64,000 nucleotides of DNA, taken from Pachypanchax playfairii (taxonomy: Eukaryota; Chordata; Actinopteri; Cyprinodontiformes; Aplocheilidae). The DNA lies in the NCBI GenBank assembly GCA_006937955.1, contig SSNP01000257.1, positions 421,625 through 485,624 on the forward strand. Reading direction: 5' to 3'. Positions 49,245-60,180 of this stretch are shown piece by piece. Positions within the stretch are counted from its first letter, which is position 1, and every line of letters begins with the position of its first letter. Both the position numbers and the translations under genes were made by a program. Below the pieces are notes generated by a model that ran no database searches, was not told the origin of the DNA, and was given only the letters and a program-made list of their open reading frames with translations.

Positions 49245-50093
49245 CCAGATCTATGTGTATCCCCAAATCGAGAAGAGGCGGGGCTACACATAGATCTGGC
49301 ATAGCCAGGTTATACTTTTGATACTTTATGTATAAAAATAGTAATTTATAGATAATTTAAACATTTAAAAGAAAATCTCAGAAAAAAGTGACAGATTTAT
49401 GATCAAGATACTCTGTGTGTGTGTGTACGTGCACGTGTGAGTGAGCCAGTTAGTCAGCCAGCCCGCTCCTCCCCAGCCATCGGTTCATCTATCAACACTT
49501 TCTGTGTTGTACGCAGTGAATCATTCTTTATTTTGTTCTCTGCTGCCTGCAGAAAATTCTAACAGGAGATACTGGTCAGATAAATCCGCCTCAGGTTCAC
49601 TGGAATCCCTAGAAGAACCATCCCGTTGGGCTGAAGACATGACGGGCCCGACATGAGCAGCGTTCGACACAATACTCTATAGACGTCAGTGGCACTGAAT
49701 GAGTTAAACAGATTCCAGGAACAATATCAGGGATCTCGGTTCTAAAGAGAGCTATCCTAGAAATAACTAAGGTAACCCATGTCCGTCAGCACAGATCTCC
49801 CTGGCAGGCCCACACACGGTCGCGAGACCAACACTGTCCAGAAGCCATGCAGCCCCGCCATACTAGAGCCACATACCCCCACGCCATTCCCCCCGAAGAC
49901 CCCCCAGAGACCCTGGGCCCCGGCAGGCCCCAGATCCACAACAAGAGCCAGCAGAACACAACCCAGGCTTCTACTCTATCAAGTGATGGAGCTGATCAGA
50001 GGAGCCCAAAGTGATCGATCTGTATTTTGGGCAGAGGCTGTCTCAAAATTGATATGATCCATCAAGAGATCCTTGAACTGATGAATGCTTAAA
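49245..50093. other. No gene recognised
   Basis: Holds part of the unclassified repeat (49245-49315), a GT stretch (49412-49440), and a segment with a strong splice acceptor look (CTGCTGCCTGCAG ending 49553) followed by an open stretch to a stop at 49654-49656. The GC-rich part 49780-49960 may be the 3' UTR of the adjacent minus-strand LINE. Confidence 0.35.
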
Positions 50094-51420
50094 TTATTTT
50101 TTATTTTTCCAGTTCATGAGGATTGTCTTCTTGGCAATGCAAAAGGCAGTAAGAACCAGGTGAACTGTGTTTGTTTCTATACCGGCATCCTGTAAGTCAC
50201 CCAGCAAACAGACTGATGGTGCAGCAGGAATGTTACAGTTCAGACACAATGACAAGTCTTCACATATCTGACACCAGAATGTTTGAACAGGTGGACAGAA
50301 CAAAATAGCATGGATATAGTCATCAGGTAAATTACTAGTACAGTTTGAACAAGTGTTAGATGACACAAAACCCATCCTGAACATCCTTTGACCTGTGTAA
50401 TGTGTTCTATGTAGAATTTTATATTGTATTAACTGCAGGTTGGAGTTTCTAGTCATTTTAAATGTTTTTAAACAGGTTTTGGACCAGAAATTGTTGTCAT
50501 AGTTGATTGATAAATCAGCTTCCCATTTAACCATTGGAAGGGAGGTAAATTCATCTATATTGGAGAGTATGCCATCTATCTTAGACAATAATTTGTGTGA
50601 TTTTAAACTAAAAAACTGTTCTACTATTGTAGGTGCTTGTAATTCTACCTGACTGGTTTGGAATTTATTTTTTATTATTGATTTAATTTGTTGGTATTCT
50701 AAGAATTTATTTCTGTTTATTTCATATTGTAAAACTAGCCTCTCGAATGGAGTAAAGTTCCTTCGCATTTATGTTCTAAGTATTTCATTCCTTTAATACG
50801 CCAATCTGAGAAGTTGATCATTTTTCTGTTCTGTAGAATGTCAGAATTGTTCCAGATGGGTGTGTGTTTACATGGGATAAGTGAAGACTCAGTCATTTTC
50901 AGAAAGCTGCCATAGAAGAGCTGATATTAATGCTTTTGAAGCACTCGTGATGTTTGATGTTTAAACTAATGAAGGGCAGGTCTGAGATGTCTCTGTTATT
51001 GCATTGCATATGTTCTACGTTTAACCAGGGCAGGTCTAGGAAACTTTTATGAAGCCACCTTGAGATGTACTGTAACATGTTTGTTAAGTAGTAATGATGG
51101 AAGTTAGGTAGATCTAATCCTCCTCTATCTTTGGTATTCTGTAATGTTTTAAACTATTGCAAGGTAGTTTTCCTTTCCATAGAAACGTAGACATATATGA
51201 GTCTAGTGATTTAAATCATGGTGGCCTAGTTGGGATCATTGTAAATAGGTAGTTGAATCATCATTTTTATTGAAGCAACCCTTCCCATGAGTGATAAAGG
51301 TAAGGTGCTCCATCTAGTAAGATCATCATTAACTTTTTTAAGAAGTTCACGTTCTACCTCATTACTAGCTAGGTTGGGAAAAAAATTTAAATATCATGAG
51401 TATGTCCATTTTTTCTTAAA
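50094..51420 (-). pseudogene. L1-like LINE ORF2, C-terminal half, degraded
   Basis: On the minus strand 50768-50094 is open for 224 residues and ends in a Cys-rich zinc-finger-like region (SSNTCSNCTSNLPDDYIHAI, LFCPPVQTFW), the usual C-terminus of L1/Tx1-type ORF2. Upstream pieces, in shifting frames between 50769 and 51420, read like the thumb and later regions of the same protein (PLSLMGRVASIKM, YYLTNMLQYISRW, LPWLNVEHMQ, KMINFSDW). The RT catalytic core is missing, so this is a 5'-truncated insertion. It is not the same family as the LINE at 57063-58595, judging by sequence. Confidence 0.8.
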
Positions 51421-52633
51421 AATCTGAGGTTCTGAAATGTTTATTTGCCAAGACACCAGGACCAGTTTGATTCACTGTACATAAATCCACAATTTTTAAT
51501 ATAATTATTTTTCAACTAGTTTTTTTCAGGTATACAGTCAGAACATCCTTTTTTAAGCTGACATGTCTACATACCATACATTTAGGTCACTAGCTAAAGC
51601 TGTGTTCTTTCTAATGGTTTAGTCCTCCTCTACCATGGAAGCACCGTGTTCTTTGATGTAAGCGGTTTATTGTAAAAGTTTGTGATTGCTATGAAATGTT
51701 ACAAATTACGGGAAAAATCATTATTGTTTAATAAAATGGCTCTCCATAAATGCATCTCTTGCTATTTTGAGACTACATGGCAGTGCAGTGAAAGAGCTCA
51801 GGCTCACCAATATGCTTTTCTGTTTTTTGAGACTGAGATTTTAATTTGAAATCCCTGTTTGACAGAAGCAAATAGAATACAGCTGTCCTCCGTCAATAGT
51901 GCCTCCACCCCTTCCCCCACACAGATATTGACGACGAGGGATTATGTAGAGAAAAACAAAGTGTTCAGATTCTGGTTCATTGTAATTATTCACAAAAATT
52001 TTGGACAGAGGTGAGCTGAATGTTCATTCACCTGTAATATCTAAGCCATGAGACTGGGCCACAGGCTTTTTTTTTCACTGTCTTTGGTCTCATTTCTGAG
52101 TGATTTAAGCTCAGTGCATGAAAAACATGGAGAAAACTTATACTATGATTATGTTTACTCTCTGCTGTGATTTATTTTCATAACTTGTATGTCTCATGTA
52201 CTTTAATGGTTATAGTGGTCATTCCATTAAAAACAGGTTTTCTGAGGTTTCTGTTGAATATTTTAGCTCCACAGATGTTCTTACCTTCATATTGATTGTG
52301 AAAAATTCTCAGAGTCCAGCAAATTTGCATAATGAATATGAAAGAGTTGCAGCCCGGAGGCAGTCGAATCTTGATGCAGAGAGATTGAAAGTCTGTTAAT
52401 CAGTGTTTACTAATTTTTTTGTACGTATGAAATGTTTCATATTACAGGTTAATACTACTACAACATTGCAACTTCTTCCATCCATGGCTGTTCCACTATC
52501 ATCATTAAAGCAACAGTTGTTGCACTCTTCTTCCCACAACTTTAGTGCCCCTTTTGTTGTTCAACGCAATTCTCTTTTCATGGTTGTCAGGTCCAAAGTC
52601 AATATCATATCAGTCACCTCAGTCAGTCAGTAA
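51421..52633. other. No gene recognised
   Basis: AT-rich, with short open frames only. I see no inverted-repeat ends or RNA genes here. Confidence 0.4.
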
Positions 52634-53348
52634 TGCTACCTCCTAAAGGTTGTGAGGTAGTACAATTCTCCCTGCTGAGAGGAGGAAACTCCTGGTTGAT
52701 CAGCTGATTGGAGGCACCTGTCTGCAGTTCACAAACAGATTCAGTCTACAGAACAGAGTGGATACAGCAGAAAGCAGAGAAAACTGTTCAGCTTGGGGGA
52801 AACCACAAAGAGGCTACTGGTATGGACTGATACTGACAACATTTATGTTATTATCTAGATGAAATAGCCGGCCTGGATGTGATTTGTATCTTATGATCCT
52901 GTTTGAAATATTGTATTGTTTAAAGTGCTGCAGTTGATACATTGATTACATTCTTTAATGTTAAACTTTGAAATGTTAAAATAGCAAATATTGCAAGTTA
53001 AAACTAAGTTAAAGTAACATTATTTTAGAATATTTTACATTATTTCATATTGTCCATTCTGGTTGAGAGTGATGATTGTGTAATTCTGGTTCTATCTGAA
53101 GGTTTTTAACCTAACCTGATGTACCTCAAAATAAACTGTGAAGAGGAAAAGAGTTGTTCCTGTGCTTAACTATGGTTAACCAAGCCATTTTCAAGTTTGG
53201 GCAGAAGCTGAACAGATAGAAGAACTTGACAGTTGAAAACCACTGCATTGAAGACAAACAAGGATTAAAGGCCTGGTAAGAGTTGAGAAGAAAACTGTTG
53301 AAGCAGAAGGAAAACTGGACTGGATTATAAACTGGTGATCCACACAAG

Positions 53349-54437
53349 ATGGCAGAAGAAGCTTTTGGAAAGACAGTGAGCCAGCTGAAAAAGGAAAGAA
53401 CCTTGGCTAAAAGTGCTTTCACCAAAGCAGCTAATTTCCTCACCAGAGGAGTGCAAGACATGATGAAAAATGAACTACAAGAAAACTCAGTGTGTCAAAT
53501 GATGACTACAAAGCTGGTTTACTAGCAGACCTTGAAGCTGAGGTTGAAGAAGAGCTTGATGAGCAACAGGAGGCCAACCTAGAAAAAACTGTTAATGACT
53601 GTCAGTCAAAGTTGGCTGAAGTGAGGAATCTGGTTCAATCCAAATTATGGTCCAGCTACGGACAGGATGAGCTGGAAACTGCAATCCAGGAAGCAGAAAA
53701 GGCTTGCGAGAGTGCTGCTGCAATGGTGGTTAGTGCTGCAAACCAAGATGGCTATGAGGTGCAGTTTACTTTCACAAAACAGCTGGCCCAAGAAGCTACT
53801 AGAAGCCTAGCATCTTGGGAGATGTGGATTCCAGCCGAAGAAAGACCTGACCTTGAGAAATGAGTGAAGGATCTTAGACTGAGGACTAACAAGCTTGAGA
53901 CGAAAAGAGCATTGTTTGCAATAGCACAAAGGGTTGCAAAGGCAGAAAAGTGTGCAGAAGAGGTGGAAGATGCTGCATAAGCAAGCACTAATATGGCAAC
54001 CACATCAGCCACATACCCTGTACCCTTTGAGAGAATAAAGCCAATTGGTCTGCCCAGATTTAATTGTTGCAAAAGAGAGTTCTATAGATGGAAAAGAGAC
54101 TGGGAGAACCTCCAAAAGCAGGGGGAACTCACTGGGTCTGTAGAAGTGAAGAAGAGACAGCTTCTGGACAGCATTGATGAAAAAGTCTCCAGAGACCTCC
54201 ATCTATCAACATACACGACTGCTCAAGACATGTTCAGGGTGCTAGAGAACCGATTTGGAAATAAGTCTATCATTGCCTTGGAAATAATTAAAGAACTTGA
54301 GGGATTGCCCACCCTGAAAGGAAATCAGCCTAGGAAGGTTATTGACTCTATCCAAACAGTTGAAAAAGCCCTGGCTGATCTCTCAGAGCTTGGTGAAACA
54401 GGTGCCATTAAGAACCCACTGAGCTACCAGATGCTGT
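53349..54437 (+). pseudogene. BEL/Pao gag, broken
   Basis: Starts with an ATG at 53349 (MAEEAFGKTVSQLKKERTLA), shifts frame near 53490, runs to a stop at 53861, and resumes after stops with a DUF1759-like gag core at 53993-54437 (PIGLPRFNCCKREFYRWKRD, LENRFGNKSIIALEIIKELE). At least one frameshift and two stops make it non-functional. The first part is Glu/Lys-rich and probably coiled-coil. Confidence 0.8.
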
Positions 54438-54453
54438 AAAGAAGGACTGGCTT

Positions 54454-55410
54454 GTGTTTATGGTGAACCCCAACAACAATGTATCACCTGACAACCATTT
54501 TGATAGCCTCCTCAAGTTCCTGAAAACTCAAGAAGAAATTTTGAAGAAGTTGGAGCAGCTTGGAGTAACTGACAAGCCAGAGAAACAAGAGAGTAAATTT
54601 GAAAGAAAATTTGCTTCCACGCGTTCCATGAAAAGAGAAGGAGGGTGTGTTGTCTGTGGAGACGAAAGACACAGAGACAAAGTGTTCTTCTGTAAGAGGT
54701 TCAAGGAGTTGAAACTGGCTGAGAAAATAAATGCTATCAGGAAGTTGGGGGCATGTAAGCGGTGCTTGGGATGTCATAGAGAAGAGGATGGATGTTCAGG
54801 CACCTACCTGTGTAGAAACACAGACTACAGAAAGGGGGGTTTATCAGATCACCACTTCTTTCGCTGTCCAAGAGGAGAATCTAGAAGAGGAGGGGAAGGC
54901 AAAGGTAGAAAAGAAAGCAGGGAAAAGTCCACGTTTACAGAAGAACAAGAAAAATTCATGGCCGACTTCTCCCCAGAAATGGCAGAAAGATGCAGATGGG
55001 CTTTTATCAACATGACTTTAAAACCAAATTGTGCAAAGAAGTATCAGTTGGGACTAATAGAGGCAAATAGCCTGAAAGAGCTACCAGTTATTATGATGCT
55101 TTTAGAAGTCACTGCCAATGCAGGTCAGAAAATAGGAACTTTAATTGACTTGGCATCAGAGACTAATTACATCACACACGGAGCTGCAAAAAGATTGAAG
55201 CTGAGGAGTGAAAAAAATCACTTTAGTCGTCCATGGGGTCGGAGAAATGGCTATGAAGGTTAACACAAGACGATATCAACTCAGATTGAGAATCAAGACA
55301 CCTGGAGGCACGGAACGAGCTCACAAACTCATCTGTTATGGTCTACATGAAATAGCCAAAGTCGCCAGAGTCATTAGACCTAAACAGTTGAGGAAATTCT
55401 TCCCATAAAC
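54454..55410 (+). pseudogene. BEL/Pao zinc-knuckle and aspartic protease region, broken
   Basis: The open stretch 54454-55263 carries Cys/His clusters (CVVCGDERHRD, CKRCLGCHREEDGCSG, HHFFRCPRG), a nucleic-acid-binding part of Pao polyproteins, then a retropepsin-like segment with LIDLASETNYITHGAAKRL, where the usual catalytic D[ST]G is replaced by DLAS as in many fish Pao copies that I recall. The frame breaks near 55230 and resumes in another frame at 55208-55408. Confidence 0.75.
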
Positions 55411-55423
55411 TGAGCTGGAGGAC

Positions 55424-56268
55424 TTGAGGAGACCAGAGCACATTGAATTACTTATCAGCCACCGTGAAGGTCGGCTAACCCCACAGAGAGTAAAGGTTGT
55501 GGGGGACCTCTTCTTGTGGGACAGCCCACTGGGAAAAGCTGTTGGAGGAGCTCATCCAGATCTCTTTGAAGAGGTGGACATGGCAGCACATCAGTCTGAA
55601 ACACACTTCGCTCGCTCGATGAGAACAGCTGCAGTGAAATATGAAGAGATCATTGAGGCTGGAGAGAGGCAGGCTGAGACCATAGTTGCTGGCAGAGAGT
55701 TTCTGGAACGCTGGAAATGGGACAGCATTGGGGCAGTCTGTGAGCCAAAGTGTGGTGGATGTCGCTGTGGTAGTTGTCAACCAGGGGGAAAGGAAATGAG
55801 GAGAGGGAGCTTGAAATTATAAGACAAGGTCTCACATATGTAAAGGCGGATGCTCACAGTGACGCACCCCACTGGGACTCAAAATACCCCTGGATTGAAG
55901 ACCCAGCCTCTCTCCCCAATAACCGGAGTGGAGTGGAAGCTACCTTTCGGAGGACGGAAAAACAGCTTAAGAAAGATCCCAAGTGGGGGGCTGCCTACAA
56001 AGCCCAAATACATGAGATAGTAGCAAGAGGAGCGGCCAAAAAACTCACCAAGGAGTGTATTGATAGTCGGAGAGGACCGGTGTGGTATGTGAGCCCTTTA
56101 GTAGTGCCAAACCCACCACTCACTGACAACAGCAGCCAAAGATTTCAGGGGCTGAATATGAACAATCTCCTGCTAAAGGGGCCTGATGTTCTTAACCCAA
56201 TCCGGGCAGTCTTACTCAGGTTCAGGAGAGGATGCCATACAGCAGAAGACAATGCCCCGCACTTTTAG
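55424..56268 (+). pseudogene. BEL/Pao reverse transcriptase N-terminal part, truncated
   Basis: First piece (55424-55822): HIELLISHREGRLTPQRVKV, DLFEEVDMAAHQSETHFARS, then a Cys cluster (CEPKCGGCRCGSCQ). Second piece, another frame (55774-56268): NRSGVEATFRRTEKQLKKDP, VWYVSPLVVPNP and FQGLNMNNLLLKGPDVLNPI, the entry of the Pao RT domain. The YxDD active-site region and everything beyond are missing. Confidence 0.8.
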
Positions 56269-56298
56269 CCTCACCCTCTTTCTCACCGCATCCTTCAC

Positions 56299-56865
56299 TT
56301 AATACGGTCCAAATAGATCTACTGTTGTGAACTCAAACGGTCTGGCTGGCTGTGTCCGCTCCAGTGAAAGTTCACCCATGAGCTGCTGGCACCTCCTCGC
56401 TCTGGCTTTTCTGCATATCACACAGCTGTCCACAACTTTCTTAGACAATATTTGGCCTCTTACAACCCAGGCTTTTGTCCTCATTCGTAGGACTGTTCCT
56501 GCTATCTCATGATTCACTTGGTGAGCTTCCTGAGCTAGGAGTGTTGATATCCAAGCTTTATAGGGTAAGACTGGTACTGTGGTGCCCTCTTTAGTGAAGA
56601 ACTGGATTCTTCCTCCACATACCAACAGCCCTGATTCTTTCTCTTTGTATACAGCCAGTCTGTTGAGGGTAGTGTCATGAAAGGTAACACCCTCCTGGGC
56701 TGCAAGGCAAAGGTCTCTGAATGCATCTTCATACTCCCCAGCAGACAGCACAGTTTGCTTGGCTCTGGTCTTGACCTCCTCCTTTGGACCTGACAATGGT
56801 CTTGAAGGCCTTTGCAAGATTTCGAGGCACTTGGTGAATTTATGTGTGGCATGGCTTTCAAACAA
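56299..56865 (-). pseudogene. BEL/Pao integrase N-terminal part, opposite orientation
   Basis: 188 residues on the minus strand. Contains the HHCC zinc-binding domain (H-x3-H in AHQVNHEIAG and C-x2-C in CVICRKAR) and the first integrase-core catalytic Asp in FTTVDLFGPY, where it is cut. It lies tail-to-tail with the plus-strand RT piece, about 50 bp away, so it is either an inverted part of the same element or a second insertion. Confidence 0.8.
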
Positions 56866-56938
56866 GCATCACAGGAAGATGATGTTGGGCTTAGGGTCGT
56901 AATTATGGAGATAATAAACATTTTCTTAGCCTGTTAAT

Positions 56939-57010
56939 TGCCGTGACCCGGATTCGAACCGGGGTTGCTGCGGCCACAACGCAGAGTACTAACCACTATA
57001 AGTTCACGGC
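56939..57010 (-). tRNA. trnH: tRNA-His (anticodon GTG)
   Basis: Seventy-two bases on the minus strand fold as a cloverleaf: acceptor stem GCCGTGA with TCACGGC, anticodon stem CTGCG/CGCAG around loop TTGTGGC (anticodon GTG), and T arm with the B box GGTTCGAATCC. It matches vertebrate tRNA-His apart from a few positions around the start of the D arm (AACTTATAGTGG instead of ATCGTATAGTGG), which breaks one D-stem pair. Discriminator base is A. I see no good T-run terminator right after it on the minus strand. A possible real gene, or part of a dispersed repeat (see the shared flank with 63909-63980). Confidence 0.8.
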
Positions 57011-57062
57011 CGAGCTACAAGGCATCTTTCGGACCACGTGACCAGTAGTGTTCATTGAACAT

Positions 57063-58595
57063 TCAAAATTCAAGAGTTGAAGAAGCATAAGCAATTTCCT
57101 TCGAGACGGTTTTAATAAAATCTGATATGTCTTTTAACTTTAGAGTTCTAATATCTGTTTGTTTCTCATTCTTTTTAACCCAAAAGATTGGTATTTCTTT
57201 TTTGTCATCCTTTTTATATTCCATCATAATTCTATTTACCCATTGTATCAACACGCTCTTCTTAATTTTTCCAACCCACCCTGTCAGTTTAGAAATGTTA
57301 AGTCCTGGCTCTACTAATAACATTTGTTCGATTATTAATCTTTCTGGCAAAAAAACAGGCACATATTCAAATATTATATCCCTCATTGTATTTATTCCTG
57401 TTCTCAGGAATCCTGAATGATATAACATTTTATCATCCAATTTTATTTCTGGGTTAAGAAAGATTGGCTGGTTTACAACAGCATTCCATGTCTTGCATTC
57501 ATAAGTCAAAAATTGTCTCATTTCTGACCACGCACTCAGATCTTCTCGATAAATATCAGGCAGTTTCCTCAACAATCCTTGATGTCTATTAAAGCACATA
57601 AAGATTCCCACATTTCCACACCCAGAAAGTCTACTAAGGTGATCTTCAAAGAAATTTTTCCAAATATTTTCATCTTTACCCTTCAAAAATTTTATCATTT
57701 TAATTCGCTTTGCTCTTAATTTGGTTTCTATATCCATTAATTTTAATCCGCCCTTACCCCTTTCAGCAATTAGAGTTGTGTTTGCAATTTCGACTTTTTT
57801 TCCTTTCCAAATAAAGTCATTTACAATTCGCTTTATTTTTATCTTGACCCACTTTGGCATATCCAAAACACTCAGCGTATAATCTATCTTTGACAACAAT
57901 AATGTGTTAACCACCAATATCTTCCTCTTCAGTGTTTAAGACCTGTTTTTCCATATGCATAATGTTGTACTGATTTTATTTATTGTCCCTGCCCAAGAGT
58001 CATTGCAAGCTGCTTTGCTATCCTTCCCAAAGATTACTCCTAGAATTTTTATATTGGATTCGTTCAGTTGATATTGATAAGTCATTCAGATCTTGTTGTT
58101 GCTCTCTGAAAACCATCAATTTCGACTTGTTTAGATTTACTTTAGCTCCAGTTCCTCTTTCATAAATTTTGAGCAGGTTCAAAGCTTTAACTGCGCTCTC
58201 TTTATCTCTCAGGGTTAAAGTAATGTCATCTGCGAACTGAAAGATTTTTATTTGTGTCCCCCCTGGGACTTCTATTCCCCTTACTGTCTCATCAGATTTT
58301 ATTAACACCGCTAACGGCTCTGTCCCTAAGGTATATAAAATTGCAGACAAAGGACATCCTTGCCTCACTGATCTTTCTAATTTAAAAGGGTCTGTTAGCA
58401 TACTATTTATCTTAATTCTACTCGTAGCATTTTCAAACAAAAACTTAACCCAATGTCGGAATCTTTCCCCAAAACAGCGTATAAATATTCATGATCAACT
58501 CTGTCAAAAGCCTTTTCTAAATCTATAGTTATCAATATTGCGTCATTATTGTCATCCGTCATTTTCTGTATTGTATCCCTAACTGAATTTAGCAT
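57063..58595 (-). pseudogene. L1/Tx1-like LINE reverse transcriptase, 5'-truncated and frameshifted
   Basis: Minus-strand pieces in order: 58595-58407 with ITIDLEKAFDRVDHEYLY (RT motif A); 58440-58018 with SVRQGCPLSAILYTL (motif B) and FQFADDITLTL (the FADD active site); and 57917-57063, open for 284 residues, from the thumb region (SKIDYTLSVLDMPKWVKIKI, ERGKGGLKLMDIETK) to the end. At least two frame changes separate them. It ends with a stop about 50 bp before the tRNA-His gene in the same orientation. The endonuclease part is absent. Confidence 0.85.
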
Positions 58596-58608
58596 TTAAA
58601 AGACTGAA

Positions 58609-58805
58609 CTGATGGAGAGAAGGGTGGGGAGGAAGCGCGCGCTCTAGTTTTAATTTGTTATCCCCGGTTTAAGTTGTGTTTTTAATAAATTATGTGGAGT
58701 TTTTCCCTCCACATGCATCCTTAGTTTGTTTTTTCCCTTTTTAATTTACCTTTGTTGCAGCCCATCTCGAGCCTGGGACGTAACAATTGGGGGCTCATAC
58801 AGGAT
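58609..58805 (+). mobile_element. Ty3/gypsy 5' LTR end and primer-binding site
   Basis: The sequence up to 58785 ends in GGGACGTAACA, an LTR-like CA end, and is followed by TTGGGGGCTCATACAGGAT (58788 on), close to the primer-binding site complementary to tRNA-Pro. The LTR body contains AATAAA (near 58684) and begins somewhere near 58609; the left border against the LINE fragment is unclear. Confidence 0.65.
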
Positions 58806-59247
58806 CATTATCACCGGCACCGTTTTTTTTCGCTGGTTCATATCGTCTGGTATATTGTAGTTTGTGTGGATTGTTGCAGCCGCAGGGTTATTTAGTTTCT
58901 GTGCTTAGGAATGGTTTGATGCTGTCTCACATCTTCCTCAGTTAGAATAGGAGTGTTCGGCTGAACCAGTTTCTGGTTCTTCCATCGGGCACTCATTTAT
59001 TATTTTGCCTTTCTTGTTTTTGGGACGAATCCTGGGCGGAGAGCTATTTTTCTCTGTCGGGGGTAAGCGAGCAGGGCTGGTGCCACTGCGTTTCTGCTTT
59101 TAAAGTGCCTCGAGCCCGGCAAGTCCTGGAAGATACACAGGTTAAGAGGTGTTAGGCAGGCACTGAGGTGGTTTGTGTTGCATCGCAGAGATTGACAGGG
59201 CTTTTGTTTTTTTTTCTCTCGATTGCGCAATATATATTCTTGTAACT

Positions 59248-59878
59248 ATGACAACCGTTAACGCTTCTATGTTTTTCGCCAACCCCACTCTAGCGCTGTT
59301 TGATAAATGCCGCAAGAGGGATTGATGTGATTTCTGTGGAGTCCACTCCCTCCTCTAGATTAGACACCAGAATGAAGTTGCGTCTGACACGTCTTCAGGC
59401 CGAGGAGAGAGAGAGGGAGCACGAGTTTCAGCTACGGAGAGAGTTGGAGATCAAGAAGCTTGAGGCTGAAACTTCTGTTAGGCAGCGCCAATTGGAGCCG
59501 CGTGCAACGATGTCCTCTGCAGGTGAGGGTCACAGAGCTGAAACCACTCCAGACACATCGGGAACTTCGCTTGATGTGAGTAACAATATTTCACTTGTTC
59601 CTGTTGTTCGTGGGTCTGAGGTGGAAACATATTTTAGTGTTTTTGGAGCGTATTGGTACCGCTCTACACTGGCCGCCTGACATGTGGGGAATTTACTCCA
59701 GTGTAAACTGTCAGGTAAGGCACAAGAAGCTTGTTCTGCTCTTTCAGTTACAGACAGTCTAGTACATGATAAGCGTAAAGCTGAACTGCTGAGACTTATG
59801 TGGATTTTGCCAGAGAAAAAGGACATTTGTTTGACAGGTGGTGTGCAGCCAGTCAAACTAATGATTTTACAACAGTAA
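59248..59878 (+). pseudogene. Ty3/gypsy gag, broken and cut by another element
   Basis: ATG at 59248 starts MTTVNASMFFANPTLALFDK, then a frameshift or stop near 59320. The next piece is a charged coiled-coil (RLTRLQAEEREREHEFQLRR, ELEIKKLEAE), and then a capsid/SCAN-like part in shifting frames (ETYFSVFGAYWYR, LLQCKLSGKAQEACSALSVT, FDRWCAASQTNDFTTV). It stops at 59878 exactly where the LTR of an opposite element begins. Confidence 0.75.
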
Positions 59879-60052
59879 TGTCGTATTGTGGGTTAAGGAT
59901 TCACTGCGACACTTTGCGAGCGGAAAACATATCCTGCTTTATTCCTCTTCCCATTCATGACAAACACCACCATCAAGCTAGCAACGCTCCGCCTTTCCTT
60001 CCCAGACCCTTTCAACATAAGAGCATGTTAAGCAACACAGATTATCACCACA
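59879..60052 (-). mobile_element. 3' LTR of second gypsy element with polypurine tract
   Basis: On the minus strand the LTR reads TGTGGTGATAATC... and ends ...CACAATACGACA (174 bp, TG...CA). Immediately before it is the polypurine tract AAAAAGGGGAGA (60064-60053). It contains GGAATAAAGC, a poly(A) signal. This marks the 3' end of the pol-bearing element to the right. Confidence 0.8.
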
Positions 60053-60180
60053 TCTCCCCTTTTTGAGTAACAAAACTTCTTCAACAAAAGCATAAACATT
60101 CTCTCAATCTTTTTGAATACAAAACACTTTTCTATATTTGCTTTTTCTCTTAGTTCACCATTTTCATTATTTTTGGATAA

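Larger units (their letters stand above)
52634..56290 (+). mobile_element. BEL/Pao retrotransposon, 5' portion, decayed
   Basis: Coding order gag, protease, start of reverse transcriptase is that of BEL/Pao elements. The presumed 5' LTR lies at about 52634-53170: a long non-coding stretch with AATAAA (53131-53136) in its R-like part; its exact borders are uncertain. Coding sequence breaks off inside the reverse transcriptase at about 56250. No 3' LTR is visible in the plus direction. Confidence 0.75.
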
